From positions 1 to 6,355 of the forward strand of contig JAJBBL010000137.1 in the NCBI GenBank assembly GCA_020532365.1: a stretch of 6,355 nt of DNA, in the 5' to 3' direction. The notes under the pieces are model-generated. The model saw nothing but the letters and a program-made list of their open reading frames with translations, was not told where the DNA came from and did not search any database. How positions within the stretch are numbered: position 1 is the first letter of the stretch; each line of letters begins with the position of its first letter. The position numbers and the translations under genes were made by a program. Positions 1 to 5,978 of this stretch are shown here, in pieces. The stretch comes from Candidatus Cloacimonadota bacterium (GTDB taxonomy: Bacteria > Cloacimonadota > Cloacimonadia > Cloacimonadales > JAJBBL01).

Positions 1-1
1 C

Positions 2-166
2 TGGTTGAATTTAACTCAAATAAATATGACTTTATCCGGTAAACTCGCTTTATTATCTATGCACGATTATTCGAGAGAATATTGGTACTGGAATTACAGC
101 GGAGAGGACAGGCGTGAAGAAACCATTAAAAAGCTTACCAACAAAGCTTTAGAGTTACTTCAATAG
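2..166 (+). CDS. C-terminal end of an unidentified protein (5' truncated by window edge)
   Basis: The second forward frame is open from the window edge to a TAG at 164-166, giving 54 residues that begin WLNLTQINMTLSGKLALL and end TIKKLTNKALELLQ. An aromatic patch (EYWYWNYSGEDRREET) is followed by a short amphipathic helix at the C-terminus. The other two forward frames meet stops early; frame 1 stops after 13 codons. A strong intrinsic terminator begins 23 bases after the stop, which supports this being a real gene end. I do not recognise the family. The pattern of beta-like strands, a Y/W-S-G-E turn, then a basic helix with regularly spaced Leu is vaguely like the C-termini of small outer-membrane lipoproteins of the CsgG/LPS-assembly kind, but that is only a shape resemblance. 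It converges with the minus-strand gene at 366-2813. Confidence 0.6.
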   Translation, partial: WLNLTQINMTLSGKLALLSMHDYSREYWYWNYSGEDRREETIKKLTNKALELLQ

Positions 167-188
167 TTAGCAGTTATCCACTGATTTG

Positions 189-219
189 AAGCAGGCTCTC
201 ATAAGGGCCTGCTTTTTTT
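189..219 (+). terminator. Rho-independent terminator for the upstream + strand gene
   Basis: An 8-bp perfect stem (AAGCAGGC at 189-196 with GCCTGCTT at 207-214) encloses a 10-base loop and runs straight into a T7 tract (213-219). It lies 23 bases after the TAG of the partial + strand gene. Stem, GC content and T tract all fit a classical intrinsic terminator. Confidence 0.9.
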
Positions 220-286
220 ATGTTTGAGAGAAGAGTGACTAATCTCTGTATGTAGCGAGTTAGGGTTTATCGAAGTTTTGATAAAA

Positions 287-317
287 GAAGGGTACGCTCG
301 CTTTGAGCGTACCCTTT
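287..317 (-). terminator. Rho-independent terminator of the secreted-protein gene, possibly bidirectional
   Basis: A perfect 12-bp stem (AAGGGTACGCTC at 288-299 with its complement at 305-316) has a 5-base loop, and a G-T wobble can extend it to 287/317. Read on the minus strand, it lies about 50 bases after the stop codon at 366 and is followed by TTCTTTTATC, a moderately T-rich tail. Read on the plus strand, it is followed by TAATTTTTGG, so it may also catch read-through past the terminator at 189-219. A convergent gene pair sharing a two-way terminator is a common arrangement. Confidence 0.8.
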
Positions 318-324
318 AATTTTT

Positions 325-351
325 GGTCAGATTCTGAGGAGTTGTCTGACC
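325..351 (-). other. Small hairpin in the 3' untranslated region of the secreted-protein gene
   Basis: A 7-bp inverted repeat (GGTCAGA at 325-331, TCTGACC at 345-351) with a 13-base loop lies between the stop codon at 366 and the terminator at 287-317. It has no T tract after it on the minus strand, so it is not a terminator by itself. Together with the next hairpin it would give the transcript a double stem-loop 3' end, which could protect it from exonucleases. The function is inferred; only the repeat is seen. Confidence 0.4.
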
Positions 352-365
352 GATTATTTAGAACT

Positions 366-2813
366 TTATTTCATCATTATCATCTTTTTAGTTTCGGTAT
401 AAGAGTCTGTAGTGAGTTTATAGAAGAAGACACCACTTCCGACTTCGTTATTCAGGTCATCTTTACCATCCCAGTTAACTGTATGGTATCCACCGGTTGT
501 TACTCCTTGCAGGAGGGTTTTAACTTTTTGCCCTTTCATATTGAAGATTTCAATAGAGGCGAACCCTTCTTTATCTAAGGAGAAGCTAATCTGTGTATTT
601 GGATTAAACGGGTTTGGATAGTTGCCGATGAGTTTAGTAATATTTGGTGTGACTAAGTTATTATCGTCGGCATTCAGAATCGTGATATATTCAGTTGATA
701 CACGCTCGGACTGACCTGTAGTATACATTGCGTATACCGAGTATGCCCAGTTACCGTTTGGTACGTTGCTATCGATATAGGTAGTTGAGCTATGGTCTTC
801 GGTTAGCACGGTTGTATTACGCATTACTTTGTAACCTTTAAGTGCACGAGTAGCGTCGTTACTGAGCAATACTTCTTCATCCTCTAAGCCAGCATATGCT
901 TGGATACACCAGTTGAAGTTAAGAGTTGGAGCGAGTGCAAGAAGTGTAGTCCATTGACCGTTCATAAAGATGACGTCCCCTTTACCGTTTACGCTTGGTC
1001 CAGAGTCTGTTCCTGCTGGGAAGCCGCCCATAGTATTGACATCATAGCCTATCCAGAGCTCTCCATTGCCATCGATTGGAATAGGGGTAGTAAGTTCGAC
1101 GGTATTCCATTGCTTATTGACAAAGCTTGAAACATACTGTGAGTGAATTAAAGTTCCAGGATTCAGAGGATTACTCGATCCGTTCTGCCAAATGTTTATG
1201 GTATACGCGCAATTCTGCTCGTGTGGGAAGAATTTAACTTTATCGATATGGAGTCCTACAACTTGAAGGCTTTTCAAGTCATCTTCTGTGAAGCGGATGG
1301 CGACGGTAAACTGTGTAGGTTGATCAGTTCCGATAGCATCGGCTTGATTTCCATTATCCCAACCGAACCATTGTGGTCTGGTTATTAAAGTGCCGGGCTC
1401 AAGCCAGTTAAGTTCGACTGAGTTTCCACCGATAAGGTTGTAGTTAAGGTCAACTACAGGTTTCAGTAGCTCTGTAAGTTCTACATCAAACTCAAAAGGA
1501 TCATCTTTAACATCTATTCCTGGAATAATAAAATCTTCGAAGTCTGGATTTAATATTCTGATTTGATAGCTACTATATCTTACACCTTTTGCTCTGGCAA
1601 CGCCGTCGGTTCCTGCATAAGTGACCAATGAATTATAAGAGTCGTACAGATCGTTGAATTGTACGTAAGTGCCAGCTGCAGAGTCGCCGGAGTTTGTAGT
1701 AATATTGATAATAACTTCAGCTACCGGTGCGTGTAAGATCGATCTTGAAATTGTAGGTTGGGAGAGTTCTCCGCCGTCGTGCATAACTCTGATAGCGTAT
1801 TGATATCTATTGTCTTCGAGGTATGGCCAGTCGGTATCTTCATAGCTTATCTGTTCTGGGTCTGTGATAATAGTAAGCTCGTACCAGGCAGCGGGGTCGT
1901 TCAGTTTATCAGCTGGGAAGCGATATATAGCGTATCCTTCTACACCACGTGTTACAGTAGGTTTAAAAGTGCTTACGTAAGGATGATCATTAAGTGGAGC
2001 ATGTGATGTAGCTTCACGATCTACGAGCGGTTTTGCTCTGCTGACATCGAGGGCTGTAGGAGCATTATTACCGTTAGAAGCGATTCTCAAGTCTTCTACT
2101 CTAACAGGTGCTCCGCCGACGGAAATATTGTCGATAAACCAGTTAGTATAAAGCCCTTGACTCATTCCTTCAGCTCCTTGCCAAGCCAACATTACTCTTT
2201 TGCCTACAAAGTTATCCAATGGAATTTCAACAGGTCTATCCCAATCATATGGCAAATTCAAAATAGCAGTTAAGTGGTGAATTAATTGCCAACTTTCTCC
2301 ACCATCGAGTGAGATATGAACAGCTTGTGTTTCTTTTCTTGCACTTGCCGACATTACATCAAGTTTAGTCCAGAAAGTTAAAGTGCCACTTGGGCAAATA
2401 AACTCTGGGGTGATTAACCATTCGTTTTGGTGCTCATAGTCCCATGGCAATACTACAGAGTAGTTTCCAAAACCATAACCAGAGGCTATAATCCAGGTAC
2501 CGGGAACCCCTTGAGGTCCAGTTTCAGTTTCGTTGATACCTTCAACTATCCAACCCTCGGCAAGTCTACCTGTTTCGAAGTCTTCACTCCAAGGCTCCAC
2601 GCCTATTGGAAGGTTCCAAGACAGGTCTACATTGTTTGAACTATTGATTTGAGCATCAAGTCTTTCTACGATATAGCTCGCACGTAGGTCGTGAGTAACC
2701 TCTACATCGGATGTTTTTGCCTCAGAATATGTTGTCAGATCGGCTGCGAACAAAAATATGCTGATATTAATCAGTAATATCAGTAATACGGCTTTCATTA
2801 AATGAGTTCTCAT
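366..2813 (-). CDS. Secreted multidomain surface protein with C-terminal type IX secretion sorting domain
   Basis: This 815-residue protein is probably exported through Sec and then the type IX system to the cell surface; no catalytic domain is visible, so an adhesive or structural role is the best guess. Residues 1-24 are a signal peptide (basic start, hydrophobic core, cleavage near FAA/D). Residues about 73-234 resemble a choice-of-anchor-J/MAM-like jelly roll (EDFETG, NEWLITPEF, SLDGGESW, WFIDNISVGG). An FN3-like segment follows at about 288-358 (GYAIYRF), then a carboxypeptidase-regulatory-like beta domain at about 364-446, a second jelly roll at about 480-643 (FGWDNGNQADAIGT), and FN3-like strands at about 658-706 (LKGYKVMRN). 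Residues 728-815 are a FlgD-like sorting domain with NYPNPFNP at 731-738, WDGKDD, GVFFYKL and a final KKMIMMK. The ATG at 2813 is preceded by GAGAGGAGT with GGAG six bases away, a good ribosome site; Met6 is the only nearby alternative. Reading frame intact. The family assignment is strong for the C-terminus and moderate for the inner domains. Confidence 0.93.
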   Translation of the reverse strand: MRTHLMKAVLLILLINISIFLFAADLTTYSEAKTSDVEVTHDLRASYIVERLDAQINSSNNVDLSWNLPIGVEPWSEDFETGRLAEGWIVEGINETETGPQGVPGTWIIASGYGFGNYSVVLPWDYEHQNEWLITPEFICPSGTLTFWTKLDVMSASARKETQAVHISLDGGESWQLIHHLTAILNLPYDWDRPVEIPLDNFVGKRVMLAWQGAEGMSQGLYTNWFIDNISVGGAPVRVEDLRIASNGNNAPTALDVSRAKPLVDREATSHAPLNDHPYVSTFKPTVTRGVEGYAIYRFPADKLNDPAAWYELTIITDPEQISYEDTDWPYLEDNRYQYAIRVMHDGGELSQPTISRSILHAPVAEVIINITTNSGDSAAGTYVQFNDLYDSYNSLVTYAGTDGVARAKGVRYSSYQIRILNPDFEDFIIPGIDVKDDPFEFDVELTELLKPVVDLNYNLIGGNSVELNWLEPGTLITRPQWFGWDNGNQADAIGTDQPTQFTVAIRFTEDDLKSLQVVGLHIDKVKFFPHEQNCAYTINIWQNGSSNPLNPGTLIHSQYVSSFVNKQWNTVELTTPIPIDGNGELWIGYDVNTMGGFPAGTDSGPSVNGKGDVIFMNGQWTTLLALAPTLNFNWCIQAYAGLEDEEVLLSNDATRALKGYKVMRNTTVLTEDHSSTTYIDSNVPNGNWAYSVYAMYTTGQSERVSTEYITILNADDNNLVTPNITKLIGNYPNPFNPNTQISFSLDKEGFASIEIFNMKGQKVKTLLQGVTTGGYHTVNWDGKDDLNNEVGSGVFFYKLTTDSYTETKKMIMMK

Positions 2814-3229
2814 TTATTACTCCTCTCTTTTCTTTGTCATTGAATGTTGTTTAACTTTATTATTACCTAAACCTTGTTTACACTGCTATTGCTACGAGCC
2901 AATGACTATTTTCAACTACTTCATAGTAAACCCGTAACCTAAGAGAACAATCAAGTAAGGTGGAGATTCTGTCAATTGTTTTCTTGAAGTCCAAATTTCA
3001 CACTTTTCTTCTCTTTTTTCAAAAACTCTACCGCTAAGTTCGTAAAAGTGTTGTAAACTGTTGGCTAACATAGCTATCGAATAGAGTATCTACCGAGAAA
3101 GTAAGGGGGAGTACCGTAGGCGGCACAGGGCCGGCTACGGTATTCTCCCTTACTATCCTGATAGTATAAGGTTAAAAAAGCGGTTGAAATTATAATCATT
3201 TTGGTAACCTACAAATAGGGGGCACAGCT
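2814..3229 (-). other. 416-base intergenic region upstream of the secreted-protein gene
   Basis: This gap separates the DUF2851 stop from the secreted-protein start. The secreted-protein ribosome site lies at 2819-2827. A long GC-rich hairpin occupies 3101-3153, and a T6 run on the minus strand (complement of 3174-3179) lies between it and the DUF2851 stop. A 51-codon open frame (2916-3071, minus) is present but has no ribosome site. The promoter of the secreted-protein gene should be here; I see no convincing -35/-10 pair. The best candidate on the minus strand is TTGGCT, 16 bases, then TAAACA, between about 2902 and 2875, which is weak. The AT-rich stretch TAATAATAAAG closer to the start may help melting. 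No RNA gene recognised. Confidence 0.5.
3101..3153. repeat. Long imperfect palindrome / stem-loop (possible MITE-like element or structured RNA)
   Basis: Two 19-base arms (3101-3119 and 3135-3153) pair along their whole length, with 17 Watson-Crick pairs and two G-T wobbles when read on the plus strand. Inside, CGGC (3121-3124) pairs with GCCG (3130-3133) around a 5-base ACAGG loop, with single G bases opposed at 3120 and 3134. On the minus strand the two wobbles become A-C mismatches. The inner part is much more GC-rich than the surroundings. A second small stem (ACTAT/ATAGT, 3152-3165) abuts it. On the minus strand it is followed by TTTCTC, so it could act as a weak terminator for the DUF2851 gene; otherwise it may be a dispersed palindromic repeat. 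The structure is seen; the role is not established. Confidence 0.7.
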
Positions 3230-4543
3230 TTACATTTCGGAGATGAGTTCTCTTTTTCTTTCTACACAGAGTTCGCAGTTATGGTATTGACAGAAGTCTT
3301 TATAGAGTTTCAATAAACCCTGTTGATAGATTGCTTTCTCACCGAGCGTTGATTGTTGACTTTCGTTCATATATTTCTTTTTAAGCATTGATTCGATAGC
3401 GTTTGGGGGGAGGGCACGGTATTCACGATAAATATCCCACGCGGTATTAGCCAACGTTTCATACCCCATCTTTTCTGCATAGAGGATGATGATGGGGATA
3501 ATTATATTAACGTTAATAATGTCGATCCGTGTAATCCCTATTCTGAACGGTTTCACAGCAGTTTTCTCATAGAAAAGTTTGTGAAGGTTTACGGAGATAG
3601 TTTTAACAGTTCTTTCATTTATTGGTACTGAAAAGACGTTTAAGGTAATCGCTAACAGCGAGGTTTCGAGGCTGTTATAAATCATGTAGGAGAGCTGGAT
3701 GAGCCTTATAAGAGGGTGATTGGTCGGTCTAATTCTGAAAAGTTGCCATTCGAGGTCAATTTTGGTACTCGTAAAGTTTTGAAGGGCATAGCAGTTTTTT
3801 AGATCGAGTAGAAAATTGTCGTCCATAACTGAAGTTAGGTGCTCGCTTAGTCCGCTTCCGCAAACCAGGATAGCTTGCATTTCCAGGAGGGTCATCCCTT
3901 CGGCTTTCCATCGTTTCAAGTCAGCGTAAGGGTAAAAGTTGGCAATTTGTATCATATTATGGCTGTTTTTAGAGTATCCGCCAGCTTCCAAAATACCTTG
4001 GTAGATGAGTTGATTAAAGTCTGAGAAGTAGAGTTCAGCCGCGAATCTATTGACCTTTCTTTTCATTCTATCGTTTCCAAGTTTGGAGAGGATAGCTTGT
4101 AATGAGTTTGCATCAATTCCGGCGAAAAAGTGGCACAATTGTGGTATAAAGGGGGAGCCTTCGTATTTTTTAATAAGTTTGGAGAGGTCGTCATCGAGAG
4201 AATGTTTCAGTTCGATGATTTCGATGTGTGATCCATCTTCGGTAAAAGTGTAGTCTGTATAGCCGTTATGCTCGTATACGATGTGTAGGATCACGTTATT
4301 GTAGTGAAAATCATCGTCGTGACCGTGTGCTTTCCAGCCGTATGTGTCGAGATGAACTTCTGCGTCTCCACGGAAGAGTGTTCCGTCGATTTCAACAACG
4401 ATATCTCTAAAGTCTGGTCCGCGGTCGGTATTCCAGCGTCCAGGATAGATAATTCGGAGTGGCTTGCCACTAACAGTATTTAGGTCTTTAGTTAAATGTT
4501 GAGCGTCCCAGATATGGCAGAGTAATTTCTCATTGAATTCCAA
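3230..4543 (-). CDS. DUF2851 family protein, function unknown
   Basis: I recognise this as the DUF2851 family, intracellular proteins of unknown role found widely in Bacteroidetes and relatives. With the start used here the product has 437 residues, close to the usual length. Family-like segments are NEKLLCHIW near the N-terminus, YPGRWNTDRGPDF (about 33-45), GDAEVHL (59-65), YNNVILHIVYEHN (81-93), and the C-terminal GLLKLYKDFC...C..C with Cys418, Cys423 and Cys426, which could bind a metal. No signal peptide or membrane segment. The start chosen is TTG at 4543: AAGGGGGT lies seven bases upstream, and the resulting MEFNEKLL matches how family members begin. An in-frame ATG at 4567 would add eight residues (MKVEGGFI), but it has no ribosome site and the purine-rich site would fall inside the coding region. 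The gene follows the CNNM-type gene on the same strand and may be cotranscribed with it. Confidence 0.87.
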   Translation of the reverse strand: MEFNEKLLCHIWDAQHLTKDLNTVSGKPLRIIYPGRWNTDRGPDFRDIVVEIDGTLFRGDAEVHLDTYGWKAHGHDDDFHYNNVILHIVYEHNGYTDYTFTEDGSHIEIIELKHSLDDDLSKLIKKYEGSPFIPQLCHFFAGIDANSLQAILSKLGNDRMKRKVNRFAAELYFSDFNQLIYQGILEAGGYSKNSHNMIQIANFYPYADLKRWKAEGMTLLEMQAILVCGSGLSEHLTSVMDDNFLLDLKNCYALQNFTSTKIDLEWQLFRIRPTNHPLIRLIQLSYMIYNSLETSLLAITLNVFSVPINERTVKTISVNLHKLFYEKTAVKPFRIGITRIDIINVNIIIPIIILYAEKMGYETLANTAWDIYREYRALPPNAIESMLKKKYMNESQQSTLGEKAIYQQGLLKLYKDFCQYHNCELCVERKRELISEM

Positions 4544-4550
4544 AATAAAA

Positions 4551-4557
4551 CCCCCTT
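4551..4557 (-). promoter_or_regulatory. Ribosome binding site deciding the TTG start of the DUF2851 gene
   Basis: AAGGGGG on the minus strand can pair with the usual 16S tail CCUCCUU at all seven positions, with one G-U wobble. It is seven bases from the TTG at 4543 and lies downstream of the ATG at 4567, which favours the TTG as the true start. Confidence 0.6.
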
Positions 4558-4590
4558 CAACTTTCATACGTGACTGATATACCGTCCCAC

Positions 4591-4613
4591 GCTATAGATT
4601 TAGTGACTATAGC
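4591..4613. promoter_or_regulatory. 7-bp inverted repeat in the gap before the DUF2851 gene
   Basis: GCTATAG (4591-4597) and CTATAGC (4607-4613) form a perfect dyad around a 9-base spacer. It lies in the gap between the CNNM stop and the DUF2851 start. A run of seven A (4614-4620) flanks it on the plus strand, so on the minus strand the T run comes before the stem and the element is not an intrinsic terminator in either direction. It could be an operator or a leader hairpin; the half-sites also look like -10 boxes (TATAGT, TATAGC), but I see no matching -35. Confidence 0.35.
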
Positions 4614-4646
4614 AAAAAAATACAGCTTATGTTAGGTTGATAGTTC

Positions 4647-5909
4647 TTAGTGTTTTTTTACAGCTGTGGTATGCTTTGTGAGCTGCACCTTTATTATTTT
4701 TGAACTTGTAGCTTGAAGTACTTCAAACTTCCAGTTTCCAACGTTTATTGTAGTCCCTCTTGTGGGGATTCTCATTAATCGGTCGATGATAAGTCCGGCC
4801 AAGGTTTCATAATCCCCCTCGGGGAGGTCACAATCGTATTCATCATTAAGGTAATCAATCTCTACTAATCCGTTGCAGATGAGGGTATTTTGGTCAACCC
4901 GTTCGACATCACGTCCTTCCAATTCTTCGAAATCATATTCGTCTTCGATTTCGCCAAATATTTCTTCTAAGATATCCTCTATTGTGACGAGTCCTGCAGT
5001 TCCACCGAAACTATCAATAGCAATTGCCATGCTTTTGCGGGCAGTCTGCATCTCTTTTAAGAGGGTGTTGACGTCCATCGTTTCAGGGATAAATAACGCC
5101 TCTCTGATGAAATCAGACGCTTTGAGCTCACTCGTGCTACTCTGCTTCACTAAGTCATAAATAATAAGGATGCCGACAACGTTATCGATGTCTTCATTAT
5201 AAACAGGGTATCGAGTGTAACCCTCCTCTTGGGCTATTTTAATAATATCGTTAACAGAGGCGTTGCTGGGGATAGCGATGATGTCCAGTCGGGGGGTCAT
5301 TACGTTTTTAGCGGTCAGTTCGTTAAACTCCATCACCTCTTCTAAGATCTCTTTTTGTGGAAATTCAATGCTGTCATCGAGGGTAGATTCAGTTAATAGT
5401 ATAGTTAAATCGTCTCGAGTCAAGAAGCTGAAGTTGTTTCCTTGATCGAGTTTTAAGAGTTTACTTAGGTGTAAGTTGATGATGTTTATTACCGAAATTA
5501 GCGGTTTGAAAATAAGGTAAAATGCATAGATCAGGGTGAATGAACGGGAGACGCGCTTAATCGGGTTATCTCGATAGACTGACTTCGGGATTATCTCCCC
5601 AAAAATGAGGATTAGTCCAGCAACGATGAGGGTGAGAACAGTTTCAGAAAAGTAGGGTATCTTTTTTATGAAAAAGACCGCAAATAAAGTTGAGATTACT
5701 ACGTTTGAGATATTGTTCCCGATAAGGGTTACTCCGAGGAATCTGCTCGGTTCTTCAACAAAAGAGAGGAGGCGCTTCATTTTTTTATCTTTCTTGGCTT
5801 CCTGCTCTAACGAGAGTCTGTCCATCGAAATGAACCCAGTCTCCATTCCCGAAAAGAACTGTGATAAGATAAAGAACAGTAGTATAATCAATAAGACTAT
5901 TATATTCAT
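4647..5909 (-). CDS. CNNM/CBS/CorC-HlyC domain membrane protein (hemolysin-related, probable divalent-cation transporter)
   Basis: A 420-residue inner-membrane protein with the full order of the CNNM/CorC/TlyC family. Residues 1-195 are the membrane CNNM domain: hydrophobic segments at about 1-20, 62-82, 88-107 and 123-150, SGMETGFISMDRLSL at 20-34, GNNISNV at 64-70, and the hallmark GEIIPKS at 104-110. Two CBS domains follow at about 204-258 (NVMTPRLDIIAIP) and 268-325 (FGGTAGLVTIEDILEE), then the CorC/HlyC C-terminal domain at about 338-415 (ICNGLVEIDYLN, GDYETLAGLI). Relatives export or transport Mg2+ and sense nucleotides through the CBS pair; others are annotated as hemolysins, and Bacteroidetes GldE belongs to the same fold. 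The exact substrate is not readable here. The start is ATG 5909, where the first membrane helix begins; a TTG at 5933 would add MGGVRVTE but has no ribosome site. It sits 69 bases after prfA. Confidence 0.93.
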   Translation of the reverse strand: MNIIVLLIILLFFILSQFFSGMETGFISMDRLSLEQEAKKDKKMKRLLSFVEEPSRFLGVTLIGNNISNVVISTLFAVFFIKKIPYFSETVLTLIVAGLILIFGEIIPKSVYRDNPIKRVSRSFTLIYAFYLIFKPLISVINIINLHLSKLLKLDQGNNFSFLTRDDLTILLTESTLDDSIEFPQKEILEEVMEFNELTAKNVMTPRLDIIAIPSNASVNDIIKIAQEEGYTRYPVYNEDIDNVVGILIIYDLVKQSSTSELKASDFIREALFIPETMDVNTLLKEMQTARKSMAIAIDSFGGTAGLVTIEDILEEIFGEIEDEYDFEELEGRDVERVDQNTLICNGLVEIDYLNDEYDCDLPEGDYETLAGLIIDRLMRIPTRGTTINVGNWKFEVLQATSSKIIKVQLTKHTTAVKKH

Positions 5910-5923
5910 CTCAGTTACTCGTA

Positions 5924-5931
5924 CCCCTCCC
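5924..5931 (-). promoter_or_regulatory. Unusually distant ribosome binding site for the CNNM-type gene
   Basis: GGGAGGGG on the minus strand is the only strong purine-rich site before this gene. It lies 14 bases from the ATG at 5909, farther than the usual 5-10, and overlaps the competing TTG at 5933-5931, which therefore cannot use it. No other start codon in frame lies between. Confidence 0.45.
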
Positions 5932-5953
5932 AAGGTATTTAAGTATTTTTAAC

Positions 5954-5977
5954 CACGATTCGTTAACGACAATCGTG
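5954..5977 (-). other. Hairpin immediately after the prfA stop codon
   Basis: CACGATT (5954-5960) and AATCGTG (5971-5977) form a perfect 7-bp stem around a 10-base loop that contains the self-complementary CGTTAACG. It starts one base after the prfA stop codon in the transcript. The minus-strand tail is GTTAAAAATAC, not T-rich, so it is a poor terminator and read-through into the CNNM gene is likely. It may trim or stabilise the prfA message. Confidence 0.45.
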
Positions 5978-5978
5978 C

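Noticed and set aside
303..2639. Several plus-strand open frames (303-578, 900-1130, 1758-2006, 2427-2639) opposite the secreted-protein gene.
   Set aside because: They lie antisense to a clearly coding frame, have no ribosome sites and encode no recognisable motif; shadows of the real gene.
2870..2910. Sigma-70 promoter TTGGCT-N16-TAAACA for the secreted-protein gene.
   Set aside because: Only 4/6 and 3/6 matches, and FCB-group bacteria often use divergent promoter consensuses; not strong enough to list as a feature.
4651..4661. A7 run at the end of the CNNM gene (VKK codons) as a programmed frameshift site.
   Set aside because: A -1 slip would add only about eight residues with no domain, and no stimulatory pseudoknot is apparent; most likely just lysine codons.
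4614..4667. Intrinsic terminator for the CNNM gene on the minus strand (ACAGCT/AGCTGT stem followed by T7).
   Set aside because: The stem is only 6 bp with a loop of about 34 bases and begins within the coding region, so it is unlikely to be an efficient terminator, though the T run is real.
4050..5952. Plus-strand open frames (4050-4253, 4873-5160, 5263-5445, 5668-5952) opposite the DUF2851 and CNNM genes.
   Set aside because: Low-complexity Ser/Ile-rich translations typical of the antisense of acidic and hydrophobic coding regions; the sense frames match known families.
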